The position numbers and the translations under genes are program-made. A stretch of DNA of 39,752 nucleotides. Source: Haplomitrium mnioides (Eukaryota > Marchantiophyta > Haplomitriopsida > Calobryales). The stretch is from the NCBI GenBank assembly GCA_049999725.1, contig JBNGIS010035431.1, positions 1 through 39,752 of the forward strand, in the 5' to 3' direction. Below the pieces are notes generated by a model. That model was not told the origin of the DNA. It worked only from the letters and a program-made list of their open reading frames with translations, and searched no databases. Positions 10,498 to 21,359 of the stretch are shown piece by piece; positions within the stretch are counted from its first letter, which is position 1; each line of letters opens with the position of its first letter.

Positions 10498-12440
10498 CTC
10501 CCCCTCGAGCTCAATGCCTGTACACCAAGTTGCTTTCTAAAATTCTGTAACTTTTTTGGCTCCCAATACCTTCGTAAAAATATCAACCAACTGCTCCTCA
10601 TTGATGATATATTGCAAATCAATCACCCATGCCAACATTTTCTCTCTTAAAAAATGATAATGCACCTAAATGTGCTTTGAGCATACATGAAAAACTGAAT
10701 TGTTCGCCAATAGAATACTGCTAATGTTGTCGCAATGAACCTTCACTGGTTCCTCCACTATGACATCCAAATCTTGCAACAACTTTAACAACACATTACC
10801 TCATAGGTGGCCATGGCTGCTCATGTATTCAGCCTCCGTACTTGATAAAGCAACAGTGGGTTTCTTCTTGCTTCTCGAAGCAATTCCAACACTTCCAAAT
10901 GAAAATACAAAACTACTTGTGGACCTTTTGTCACTGGCACTTCCTGCCCAATCTACATTTGTGAAACTACCACGCTGCGAATTGTTTCTTCTGTCATAAA
11001 ACAACCCATACTCAAATGTAGCTTTTACATACCAAAAACCTTTACACACTACATCCAAATGTTGCTTTCTTGGTACTTGCATAAATTAACCTGCCAGATC
11101 TACAACACAACTTAGATATGGTCTGGTGATGGTGATGTAAATAAGGTTGTCTACCATCTGCATGAACCTTGTTGGATCCTCAATAAACTTTCCTTCTTGA
11201 CCAATCAGTTTTGTGTTATGATCTAATGGAGTTGCAATCAGTTTGCAACTTGTCATGCTATATTTGATCAACATATCCAAGACACATTGCCTCTGTATCA
11301 TCCATATTCCCTTTTTTTTTATCATCTCAATGCTAAGAAAATATCTTAGCTCACAAAGATCCTTTATGTCAAATTTCTGTTGCAGCAATTTCTTCACTTC
11401 AGCAGTATCTTGCTCACTCCCTCCTATCATAATCAAATCATCTACATAAATGAGAATGAGCATCATACCTTTCTCTATTTTCCTTACATACAGAGAATAG
11501 TCTACATCTAACATCTTGAAGTCCATCTAAACAACATATTCACCCATCTTGTTAGACTATGCTAGAGGTGCTTGCTTCAACTTATATAGGGGCTTGTTCA
11601 ATTGCATACTGATTTGAATGCTTCAGATCAACAAAACCAGGTGGATGTACTATGTACACCTCCTCTTCAAGCTCCCCACGTAGAAATGCATTTTCTAAAT
11701 TCATCTGTTGTAAAGTCTACTTTTTCAATGGAACCAATGCAATGATTGCCCAAACAGTTGTCATTCTTGCTACAAGTCTGAAAGTATCTTTATAGTCTAT
11801 CCCATGAGTTTGGGCATATTCCTTGACCACTAATCTTGCTTGAAACCTACTTATAATGCCATCTTCACTCCTCTTCAATTTGTAGGTTCATTTGCATCCG
11901 ATGGCTTTCTTCCCTTCACGTAAGTTGACCAACTCATAAGTCTGATTTTTGTGAAGAGCTTCTATCTCTACTATCATTTCAGCTTCTCATCTTTCATCTC
12001 CTATTGCATCCTCAAATAGAACAGGTTCCTTCTCAATGATCACCTACACCATATATACATGATGTGTTGCAAATGCTCCCTTATGTATCAGTCTGTCTAT
12101 ATGGTACTTCACCCTATCACTTCTACGTAAAGGTATGCTTTGCACCTGTTTCTCTTTTTGTTTTTGACTTGATGTTGAAGCTTAGAGTAATCTCAGCTCC
12201 TCATCCACACTTCCAGATTCACCACTACCTTATGCTCTTAGAGACATTTCAGATTGAGAGTTGGTTGGAGTATACTTCTCCAAATTTCTGCGTGGCCTTC
12301 CTTTCCATATACTAGTGTTGCCATTGTTGCTACCTGAATTCACCATGTGGTCCACTCAATGCTTGAGTTTGTTGAGTTGGTTTTGACACAATCTGCTTTC
12401 CATTTGTCTTAGTTGTGTCATCAACAGATTTTTGTCACAA
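10498..12440 (-). pseudogene. Copia-type pol fragment: linker, reverse transcriptase, RNase H
   Basis: Minus strand. From right to left: a linker before RT (LRRSDRV-like, about 12100) and HHVYMV; then RT (RVT_2 type) with the catalytic YVDD (about 11437-11448, in LILIYVDDLIMIGG) and FDIKDLCELRYFLSIE; then RNase H with VDWAGSASDKRSTSS and ALSSTEAEYM (about 10801-10930). The RT N-terminal half is frameshifted, and gag, protease, integrase and the 5' LTR are missing. It breaks off at about 12440, where copy B of the DNA transposon begins without its terminal repeat; the junction therefore removed both the copia 5' end and the left end of B. Confidence 0.8.
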
Positions 12441-13152
12441 AATCACCAGTAGCAAAGTCAATTTCATTATGCAAAATCAATCAATATTAGAAAACTCAAA
12501 TTTGATGAAAAGTATAAAATTATAGTAAGTTCTTATAAAAATTTGCATTTATCATTGATTACGATTCTAAGTCCAAAAGTTGAAATACACGTCACAAGAA
12601 ACTATTTTGAAATATGCTTTATTGCACAAACTCTAGGTGCGCGTAGACATGGTGCTCTTTCAAACTTTTTTGTTGGAAAAAAATTACAAGACATAAAGAA
12701 AAAACCCAAGGGGACTAGAAGTCTAGGTAATGAGTTTACAATGGTAGATATTAAAACAAAGAAAACAAAACATTGCATGGATTTAGGAGCTTTATTTGAA
12801 ATGTCAAGAAAGAAGGAAGCTTTCACTTGTAGTTGAAAATCCATGCAATCAAAAGTGAACCTGGGCTTTCAAAAAGGTTACAACATTTAAAAATATTTCA
12901 TAGTTCAACGAAGCACATACACAAACATATCGTAGTTTAGAATCAAAAAGGCAGTAGCTAAGGAGACTGAATTAAGATTGTAAAAAGGAAACATCTCCAA
13001 GTTTTAGACTTGATTCAACCAAACAAAGGTCTTAAGATCTACAAAAGAGTCTATGACTTGTGTGTAAACAAAGTTGTAATTGGTAGTCTTTATATGAAGA
13101 AGCTTAATGGATGTACAAGAGAAGTAAAACTTGTGGAAGGCATAGAATTCAA

Positions 13153-13361
13153 CCTCAAAGTCTATGTGCACATAGGAATCCAAGCTCAACATGTGAATAC
13201 TCCACCCCAAAGTCTCTGCGTGCTTAGGAATCCAAGCTCAACATGTGAACACTCCACCCTAAAGTCTATGCGCGCATAGGATTCCAAACTCACCATTTGA
13301 ATACTCCACCCTGAAGTCTATGTGTGCATAGGAATCCGAACTCACCATCTGAACATTCCAC
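13153..13361. repeat. Subterminal 52-bp minisatellite, copy B, 4 units
   Basis: Units contain ctatgcgcgcatagga or variants (gtgcacatag, gcgtgcttag, gtgtgcatag) plus a spacer with tgaacactccacc. The period is 52 bp. Confidence 0.85.
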
Positions 13362-13752
13362 AACAAAGACTGACAAGAACCTAGGTTTTAGGTACCATAG
13401 AAGAGTTTTTGTACGATAACGTTTCGTTTGCAAATCAAAGTCTATACACGCATAGGGTTCACACTTCTACAACCAAAGATACAGACTATAAACGTTCTAT
13501 TTTTGCAACAAACTCTACGCACGCAAAAGGTTTCAATTTCCAATTCAAAATCTAAAAGTAAAAACGGGCACAAAGCTCTTAATCTAAGTCAAACAATGCT
13601 AAAGGTTTTTATTTTTACAACAAAGTCCTAAAAAGAAAAAAAAAATTAGTCAATTTTGGTTGATGTTTCAACGAGATAACAACCTTAAAAGTTGAAAACA
13701 AAATACATTTTGAAGAAAAAAATATTTCTACAAAGAAAAAAAAATACTAACT

Positions 13753-13757
13753 ATAAA
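13753..13757. repeat. Target site duplication of the Ty3 element, left (ataaa)
   Basis: ataaa directly before the 5' LTR and again at 28836-28840. Uninterrupted copy C has one ataaa at the matching position (about 38283), which confirms the duplication. Confidence 0.92.
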
Positions 13758-16723
13758 TGTGAGAGCATAGTTCTTGATAGAAGGTCAGAAACAGCTTGTA
13801 GGACATCTCTTTTGTGCGGTGGAGTGAGAGGGAAGTGGTAAAGCTTCAAGTTTTGGACTAATAAGTGTAAAGTGGTAAAATGTAAGGATTAGAGGAACAT
13901 TTTGGATATCATTGGCTAAGGAAAGAAGGTTGGGTAATGAGGAAGTTGAAGTGATTTATTTTTAGAAAAAGAAAATTTGGGTAAAACTAATCTAATTGTT
14001 GAGGGCCAGCCAGCCCCTATCTACCTATCTATCTATTCTTGTTATATGTGTTGATGGATAGTCTGCCCACGAGCCAGTGGAATTGTGTCAAAGGAAGCCG
14101 ATACCTTGAACTAGGTCCGTCCAAGGGAAGGAAGAGTTAAGCGGTGGCCTTACACCCCTATGGAGCTGCCTCTCGAAAGGAAAAAAAGTGTGAATTGCTT
14201 ATATACTGCTTCTGAGTTATGACAGAAGACTTCAGGGATAATTGGAGGTGACAGGAGAAGGCCACCAAATACGAAGCATTTGAGGGAGCAACGAGTGTTT
14301 GGATCAAGGTGGTAATCCAAAGATGAGGAAGAGATTTGCGGAATAGATCAAATGCGAGTAAGGGGAATTAATCAAGTTCGAAGGATGATCGGTTGATGTG
14401 CGAAGGAGGAAGCAATTTGTGAAGAACTAATGATCCGATATGAAATGAGAACTCTACAAATGAAAGGTAGAATTGATCAGTGTTGAAGACTTTTGAAAGA
14501 ATTGAATGTTGTAAAATTTAAGGAATAAATTTGCGAAGCGAATTCTTGAGAAGGAATGTTCAACGAATTGTTTAAGAGGAACGGTCCTGTGGCACGGAGT
14601 TTTTTGATGACGAATGAAGGTGCTTAGGGAAATTGATCTATGGAGAATTGATGCGATGCTGCGGATGGATATGCTTGAGTGCCTAGTGCGGAAATGCTCC
14701 TACGGAAAGTGATTAGTTGCAAAAGGAGGAATTGGATTGCGAAGAAATTGAAGTGAAAGAAGAGGGAGAAGGTTCGTATGGAGAAGACTCTTGGTGAAGA
14801 AAAGGTATGTGACGATCGGGAGCTGAAATGGAAATCTGTGCGTGAGAGCCCAATGCGGAAAGTGTTGTGGAAAGGAAGTCAATTGAGCAGAAATCGATCA
14901 GATCAGCGAAGAAGTAATCAGCGACGAAATTCTGTTGTGCGAATTGTTTGAATCGGAAGGAATTAAAATTTTTAAAGGAATGAGAATAATTTGGAAGCGA
15001 GCGGAAGGAGGGTTCAAGAAGAGTCTGTGGTCCGAAGAAAGTGTCGGAACCTCGCCTTCCTAAGTAGGGATCCCCAATTAAGGGGGTTCCGTTCTGTTTT
15101 TTGTGGTGGGATACCCCGGTTAGAGGGGTTTTGTTGAGTGTCAGTGTGGGGATCCGAAGTGGAATCCTCGAGTAAATTGGTTCCATGTGGGGTTCCGAAG
15201 TGGAGAGTCTTGGTTCGGAAGGTTACGTTCCGAGGCATTTGACGGGAAGGATGATTGGCAAAACGATGATGAATGAAATAGTGATTTATCGGTGTTTTGG
15301 GTGATAAGGATTGTTGCGGAAAAGGCGAGCGAGGAGAGAAGTTTGAATGGCAAATTGGTGATTTGTCGTGGTTTTGGTGTGGAAGTCGAACTAAAAGTTT
15401 GAAAGTTTGAAAGGGCGAAACAACTACTTGGAAGAATTCGAAAAGTTCGAAATTGAAGGGAGAGGAAACGGAAGAGTTAGTGAAAGTTCAAAAATTAGCA
15501 TAAAAACAATTGCTAGTAATTCGTTTTTATGGCGAGCGAAGCCCATGTAAATTAGTGAAAGCGTGTTATTTAGCTTCAGAGCACATTGTGAGTTGTTAGT
15601 TCTTATTGAAAACTTAGTGTGAAAAAGTTAGAGTGTAGAGAAGTAAGTTAGTTGATTTGGAACTAGAATGACTGTTATTGTCAGTTGAGCAGGACAGAGG
15701 GTACAAGCCTGTTGGCGAGTTCCTATTCTGCTAGTTGTCTCATTGTACATGTGTGCTTAAAGTAAAGATTATGAGATTCTTGTCAGTGAGGTCCCTTGCT
15801 CATGGTTGTTGATTGCAGATTCATGAGGAGTAGTTTGATGAAGGAATAAGGATTTGGAGTTAGATTTGGTTGGTGAATGTTTTGCAGGTTTGCAATTGAA
15901 GAAATCAGTTAGATTGTATTAGAGAAGTGCATGTCAGGGGGTACCTAACTGTGTTCAGCTGGTGGATCTGGATTCTGAGTTCCAGATTGTGATTTGTGGG
16001 AGGTTTAGTGGCAAATCAATTTTGCTTTAAGTTTTGTTCTGTTATGTGTTGTTAAATTCTTAATGTGAGAACCTTCTGTGATTCTCCAGTTAGTGGATAA
16101 TGGTTGGTGGGTTGTAGTAGAGCAAAGAGTGCTCAGATTTGTATGTGCTTAGGGAATAGGTGGGCATTTCACAAGCAAACAGAGTAGTGGGTGGTTGGAA
16201 GAACAGCAAGTGGATGTGAGATCAGGAGGGTCATTCCATAGCTGAGTTCTCAGCATTAAGCTCTGGGATATATTAGGTTGGAGTGGCTTGAGTATCTAGT
16301 TTGAGGGAAGTGAGGTGTTGTAATGAAGGTAGGCACATGAGTGTTGGTTTGAGAGTTTCAAGCAAGTTGGGTAACTGGTTGCTTGGGAATTTCTCTGATT
16401 CAGTTGACGTTTAAAATCAACATGTACAACAACTTTCTTATCTTAGAAGTGTCAGTCATACAGTTTGAGTAATTCTTAGCTTTTGTTCTACTATAGTGAG
16501 TAGTAGAAGTGGTTTATGTGTTTGGTTTTGTGGAGAAAAAGGTTGTCATACCTAGAGTGGAGAGAGATCCATCTCTGAACTGATAGAGTGCAGTTTTAGA
16601 ACTCTTTAAAGAATATGGAAAGTTGGTAAAAGTGGATTAAGAGCAGATTTCTATATAGATCTTGCGTGGTTCCATATCGGGTTGTTCTTTTCGGGGTTGG
16701 AGTGCCACTGCTATGCTACGACA
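13758..16723 (+). repeat. 5' LTR of the Ty3 element (2966 bp)
   Basis: Starts TGTGAGAGCATAG and ends GCTATGCTACGACA. A TATA-like ttatatac at 14199-14206 and a short TATC-rich microsatellite near 14016-14036 recur in the 3' LTR. The segment from about 14600 to 16580 has no counterpart in the 3' LTR. Eight differences were counted in the first 130 or so aligned bases between LTRs, mostly transitions. Frames in the antisense direction (about 14713-15353) have no recognised homology. Confidence 0.9.
14199..14206 (+). promoter_or_regulatory. Probable TATA box in the Ty3 5' LTR
   Basis: ttatatac, kept identically in the 3' LTR at 28291-28298 within the conserved context tgaattgc-ttatatactg. Confidence 0.5.
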
Positions 16724-16735
16724 TGTGTGATTTCT

Positions 16736-16755
16736 TGACGGCGTTGTCGGGGATC
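16736..16755 (+). promoter_or_regulatory. Primer binding site, tRNA-Asp type
   Basis: tgacggcgttgtcggggatc, 12 bases after the 5' LTR. It differs at three positions from the complement of the plant tRNA-Asp 3' end (tggcgccgttgccggggatc). Tat/Athila-group elements typically use this primer. Confidence 0.8.
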
Positions 16756-17076
16756 TAATTTCTAGTATTTGCTCTTAAAAGTGTGTATAGTATTATTAGT
16801 AATGTTGGGAACCTGTTTTACTTGCCACTTATAAATTCTGTTCTTAGAAGAGGATAAAGAGAGATAGAGAAAGAGAGAGAAGAAAGACTCGAGAGACGTG
16901 AGGAGTCTAAATTGAAGTCTAAAGAAGTGAAAGCTGCGGGTAGCGGAAAAGAACCTATAGAGGGAGTAGCTCAACCTTCTGGACCTTAGTCACCATTAGC
17001 TCAGTTTCAATGAATAGATATTACTGCTCGAGGAGGAATTATTGGGTTAACATCATTCCCAAAGTTAAATCTACCT

Positions 17077-17093
17077 TCTTCTACTTCTACTTC

Positions 17094-17125
<32 letters not shown>

Positions 17126-17133
17126 CTTCTTCT
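17077..17133 (+). repeat. TTC/TCT trinucleotide microsatellite in gag
   Basis: Run of ttctac then pure tct/ttc units, in frame with gag and coding a Ser/Thr-rich stretch. Confidence 0.9.
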
Positions 17134-17840
17134 AGGAATTCAACCACACCTACTAGTATTAAAGGTAGTGAAGCTTCACAACCTAGCGTTGTTTTGTGAA
17201 TAAGGGTGACACATGTGACTTTGTTTCCTGCGGTATCAGCTATGGCACAACAAGTTCCTGTAGGAGGTTATCGAACAAAGCTGAAATACTAGATCTTCAA
17301 AGGGAGATCCAAAGACGATGTGGACACATGGGTGAAAAGGTTTGAAGGCATTAACAGGGCTAATCAAGAAGATTAAGATGCAGATCGTCCAAGATTGGTG
17401 GATGCTATGTTTTCAGGTAAGGCAAGAGAATGGTATGATAATATGGGAGCAGTTTTTGGTACATGGGCAGATCTAATGACAGCCCTTGTGACAGAGTTCA
17501 GAGGGGCAGCATATTCAACGAGGATTTTGACCAAGCTGACCTCAATCAAGAAAAAGAAAAAGGAAGCCATGAGGAACTACTCTCAAAGATTCAAGACAAT
17601 GCAGCAAAAGCTAGACATTGTGAACAACCCTATGGTGGACTTGGAGTGGTATCTGAAGGGTTTATCAAAGAAGGAAGGACGATATGTACGACAATCAAGG
17701 GCTACTACTTTGGAGGAAGCTATTAGAGCCTTGGAGATGTATGAGACTACAGAACTGGAGGAGAAGTTGAAGGATTCTCAGTCTAGTAGCAGCAAAGAGG
17801 AAAGCAAGAAAAAGAAAAAGAAGAGTAAGAAAAAGAAAAA

Positions 17841-17940
17841 NNNNNNNNNNNNNNNNNNNNNNNNNNNNNNNNNNNNNNNNNNNNNNNNNNNNNNNNNNNN
17901 NNNNNNNNNNNNNNNNNNNNNNNNNNNNNNNNNNNNNNNN
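17841..17940. other. Assembly gap (100 N) in gag
   Basis: Follows an aaga/aaaag-rich lysine-coding tract, a likely cause of the break in assembly. Confidence 0.99.
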
Positions 17941-18660
17941 AGAGTATAGACTAGGTAAGAAGGACATGAACGAGTTGACGAAGAAGATGGAGCATATGGT
18001 GATTAAACAAGCTGCAAGCTCCAGAAAAAGAAGGTCCACAACTCCTTTCAGAAGCAATGTTTGGTGTACTCGATGTAAGAGAGAGGGTCATATGGAACGG
18101 TAAGAGAGAGGTAAGAATATAAGTATCCTACACGTACTGTGATGTATATACAAGCGTCGTATTGGGTTGAGGAAGTACCCCAAATAATTGATCCTAGGTT
18201 AGTGCAGTACCCTGCGTATGCAGTAGCCCAGGGTAGAGGAAGACCAATGGAAAGGGTCCAGTATCAACAAGTGCCTGGAACATCATATGTTCCAGCAATC
18301 CAGTTGATGATGGTGTCGGTGGCGGTACCGAGAACTTAATTAGTACCAATACAGGCTAGTAGGAGGTTTACATCGTGCTATAACTATGGAGCATTTGACC
18401 ATTACGTTATTGTCTGTCCTCATGCAAGGAGGCCAGTGGGATATGTACCGTTGTGTGGGAATTGTAAGAAATCCGGACATACAAAAGCAGAATGTCCAGC
18501 TCCTCCTGCGACAGAGATGATGGTAAAGTATGCAGAGCCACCAACACCTAAACCAGAGTTGAAGATGCTAATAGAGGAACCAGAAATGGAAATTCCCTTG
18601 TTTAGAGTGAAAACTAGGAGTAAGAGCAAGAAAAGAAGAAACAAAGTGGGGGTGAAGTAG

Positions 18661-19161
18661 TTAGAGGAAACCCTAAGGTAGTAGTAGAAGAAAAGAAGGA
18701 TCTTGAGTACAATAGGAATGATCGTAAGTATTTTCAGGAAAGGAGGTCTCTAGAGAGTTGCAGAAAGAACTTCAAGAGAAAATGGACCAAGAAAATAGAT
18801 TGGAAAAACAGAGAGAAAGGGAAGAGGAGAGAATGAGGAAAGATCCAGGTAGGAAAGATGGATCTAGCTTACCTTTCTAAAATTAGATTTGGATTATAAT
18901 GTGGCTTTGGATGTACAGAGGATGCCAGCCAATGTGACAGTGGGGCAAATATTGAGAATGTCTGCACCACAGAGGAAAAAGTTAAGGATGCTGACTAGCG
19001 CAAAGAAGAGAAGGTATAAACTACATAAAGTGTCAGTCCTTGTGTCGTTTTTGCCAACATGAACTGTTCAAGAGGAGGTGCCAGAGTATGGAGTTCCAAA
19101 AGTGGAAATTCAAATAAGCGAATGTAACGTAACAAATCTACCAATCGATGGTGGATCAAGG
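18661..19161 (+). pseudogene. Ty3 gag-protease linker and N-terminal half of the protease
   Basis: Frames with stops carry RMPANVTVGQILRMSAPQRKK (about 18920-18982), a segment common ahead of the plant Ty3 protease, then VTNLPIDGGS (about 19127-19156). DGGS fits the aspartic protease active-site tetrad position (D[ST]G[AS]). The reading frame is cut here by the copia insertion and resumes at 24371 with NIIVLETMEALGF. Confidence 0.7.
19157..19161. repeat. Target site duplication of the nested copia element, left (caagg)
   Basis: caagg before the 5' LTR, repeated at 24366-24370 after the 3' LTR. Confidence 0.92.
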
Positions 19162-20196
19162 TGTTGGAAATTGGCAGCTTCACAATTTGCTGCTGAGGAA
19201 TTGCCTGATCCTACTCAGAAATTCCTGCAACACACTTCCTTGGTGAAGTGTGTCCCTGTAAATGTTTTTGGCTTAGATAGTTTAGGATTCTAGCTAGTTT
19301 AGATGCACTTTAGGGAATGGTGATTTTTAGGGATAGTGCCATGTAGAGGCACCTGGTGGTGACACGTGTCAGCACCAGGACTCTCCTGAGGGACCATTAA
19401 TGATTCTTGTCCCTTGCCAAAGTTAGAACAGAGAAAAGTAATAGGAGTATAGGTGAAATTGAATGTGCAACTCTCGTGGAAAAATCTGCTTCACCTGCAC
19501 TGATTAAAGCGCCCATAGTTTTTGAATAGGGGCGCCCATAGAAATCCAGCTCTTAGCTGGTATTGTTTTCTGTATATAAATCTGATGAAGAGGAGCTCCA
19601 ATGCATCCTCATTGCAAACCACATCACTTGTAACTCATTTTGTGCATTTGAAAGAAGAATCGCGTCCAACAGGGAGAGTCGTTTTTCTAGAAAGTGAGGT
19701 CGTTTGTGCCTCAAAGGAGCTCGCGTTCGTTTCTAAAGGGGCTCGTATTTTTCTCAGAAAGGGTTTGCGTTTGGAGGGGCTCGCATTCGCGTTCCTAAGG
19801 AGGTCGCGTTTTAAGCTCGTGAAGGAGCTCGCGTTCATGCCTGGCAGAAGGTCGCGTTCGAGCTGAGAAGGGCTTGTGTTTGAAGCAGGTCGCATTGCTT
19901 CTAGAAGAAGGTCGCTTTCGCAGAAGGAGGTGGCGTTTCACCTCTTAAGGAGGTGACATCGTTTCCTTGCATAAGAGTGAATCGCGAGCAAGGAGGCAAC
20001 TCTGCGAGTTGCGATTTAGGTGTGGAGTTGACCTGCGTTTTTCGTTCAAACCTGTTGACAAGAAGGTCTTCGTGAATCTGTTGTCACACGACCTCTTCTT
20101 TTGAGCTGACGTTTTTACTTCCTTTTTCTTGTGATTCTCATCTTAAGTGGATTTTCGCTGCTGTAGAATATCAAGTTGTTTTTTATGTTCACAACA
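19162..20196 (+). repeat. 5' LTR of the nested copia element (1035 bp)
   Basis: Runs from TGTTGGAAATTGGCAGC to TATGTTCACAACA. It contains about 157 bp (about 19258-19415) that the 3' LTR lacks, lying between two tgtccct words. A TATA box is at 19573-19580. The part after it (19660-19950) is a series of related CpG-containing words (gagctcgcgttcg, aggtcgcgttt). Confidence 0.93.
19573..19580 (+). promoter_or_regulatory. TATA box of the copia LTR
   Basis: tatataaa within ttctgtatataaatctgatg, identical in the 3' LTR (23742-23749). Transcription would start about 25-30 bases downstream. Confidence 0.7.
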
Positions 20197-20210
20197 GGTT
20201 ATGGGCCCAC
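20197..20210 (+). promoter_or_regulatory. Primer binding site complementary to the initiator tRNA-Met anticodon loop
   Basis: ggttatgggcccac sits directly after the LTR. It is the exact complement of gtgggcccataacc, the anticodon arm of plant initiator tRNA-Met, and not of its 3' end. Drosophila copia and yeast Ty5 are primed by such an internal half-tRNA. The first gag ATG (20201) lies inside the site. Confidence 0.75.
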
Positions 20211-20968
20211 TCTCAATGGGGGATGCAAGTGTTGGTACCTCCATCATGTATGCCATTGAAAAATTTGAAGGTGCAGATTTCTTAGATTGGAAAGCTAAGA
20301 TGCAACTAATCCTTGAGCTAAAAGGATTTTGGAGGTATGTGAATGGTGACTTCCCTAAACCCAATAGGAGGAATGCCACTGAGGAGGAAATTGCAATGTG
20401 GATCTAAGCAGATAGGCATGCTCAAATCCTAATCTGCCTAAGCTTGGGTAAAAAGCAATTTACCCAAGTGAGGAACCTCACTACTTCATGTGAGGTTTGG
20501 AACAACCTTAGGAAGGCTTATGAGTAAGGAGGGGCTTTTGCTGCCACATACTTGTGGAGGAAGCTCCTGAATTTAAGATTTGTAGAAGATAACAACATGG
20601 GTGATCACACTGCACAGGTCAAGAATCTGGTGGAGCAGTTGTTGTCAATCAACCCAGGTCTCAAGGAGGAGATGTTTGTACAAATCTTACTGGCAAGTTT
20701 ACCTAAGTCATATGATGTGTTGTTGCACTCATTGGAGAGCAACCTAGGGACCCTGACTTTGGATGAAGCAAGTACCAAGCTCTTGGCTGAAGAAACCAGG
20801 AGGAAAGAGCGTGTGGGTGGACTTGAACAAAGTTCTGCCTTGTTCACAAGAGGCAAGGAGGCCAAGAAGTTCCAAGGTGGGAAGTCCCAGAAGTGGGGTA
20901 ACTCACCAAGTGGAAATTGTTTTTATTGTGACAAGCCTGGCCACTATACAAGAAACTGTCCCAAATAA
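20201..20968 (+). pseudogene. Copia gag
   Basis: One reading frame of 256 codons to TAA at 20966, broken only by two in-frame TAA codons (at about 20405 and 20525). It shows the copia gag pattern: FEGADFLDWKAKMQLIL near the start, QVKNLVEQLLSINPGL, LASLPKSYDVLLHSLE, then a basic stretch and a zinc knuckle CFYCDKPGHYTRNC (20918-20959, CX2CX4HX4C). A second ATG at 20216 is an alternative start outside the primer site. Confidence 0.85.
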
Positions 20969-21359
20969 AGCAAGGATCAAGGGAAGACACTTGCAAAGGG
21001 TGGCAAGGACAAGCAAGCAAAGGAACAGGTCAATATTGCTATCAAGGAGTCAGATGATGTCATAGAATGTGTCTGAGGTAGAAGGGCATGGGTCTTAGAC
21101 TGGACTGTCAAGGATCCATGGAGTGTGCCACTTATAGCATGAAAGGCTTGGACATTTGGAGGTCAAGGTTTGAACACCTTGAGGTAGAAAAGCATGGTGT
21201 CTGGACTGGACTGTCCAGATAGTGGGAGTTGTGGACTAGTAGTTAATGTATCAAAGGAAGAAAGTTGTTGTTTCTTCATTGATTTGTAATATGAAGAATC
21301 ATTTGTATATGTGAAGTCCATGAGTGATTGATTTTCTATGTTTTATAGTTTTAAGGGCT
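20969..21359 (+). other. Copia pol segment too decayed to assign
   Basis: Where protease and the integrase N-terminal region should be, only 390 bases remain. Repeated phrases (agaagggcatgg/agaaaagcatgg; ctggactgtc) hint at a short internal duplication. No active-site motif was recognised. Confidence 0.4.

Larger units (their letters stand above)
12450..13757. mobile_element. Left arm of copy B, terminal repeat missing
   Basis: Closely similar to 36950-38287 of copy C, in the same order and orientation. The outer 165 bp including the inverted repeat are gone. It holds the subterminal minisatellite (13153-13361) and a motif gcgcgtagac near 12640. It is cut at 13757 by the Ty3 insertion and continues at 28841. 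Similar short frames here and in copy C (12543-12836; 13004-13210 minus) reflect overall similarity and are not called genes. Confidence 0.8.
16830..18660 (+). pseudogene. Ty3 gag
   Basis: Structural polyprotein. An Arg/Glu/Lys-rich start (about 16850-16950) leads into a serine tract coded by a TTC/TCT microsatellite (17077-17133). The gag domain follows at about 17242-17800 (DTWVKRFEG, AMFSGKAREWYDN, TWADLMTALVTEFRG, TILEEAIRALEMYE-like). After it come a Lys-rich tract interrupted by the N gap and three zinc-knuckle sites: 18065-18100 (CTRCKREGH), 18376-18417 (CYNYGAFDHYVIVC, second Cys changed to Tyr) and 18454-18495 (CGNCKKSGHTKAEC, intact CX2CX4HX4C). Stops at several points and at least one frameshift between the first two knuckles break it. 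Three knuckles is more than usual for this group. Confidence 0.8.

Noticed and set aside
12543-12836. 97-codon plus-strand frame, with a similar one at 37069-37326
   Set aside because: Copies B and C are highly similar there overall, the frame has a stop in copy C, and no domain is seen.
14713-15353. Antisense frames of 60-157 codons in the Ty3 5' LTR
   Set aside because: No homology recognised, LTR location, and the region is absent from the 3' LTR.
19522-19866. 114-residue frame in the copia 5' LTR, with a near-identical frame at 23691-24035 in the 3' LTR
   Set aside because: Lies in LTR leader sequence; its duplication is due to the LTR pair, and it has no recognised domain.
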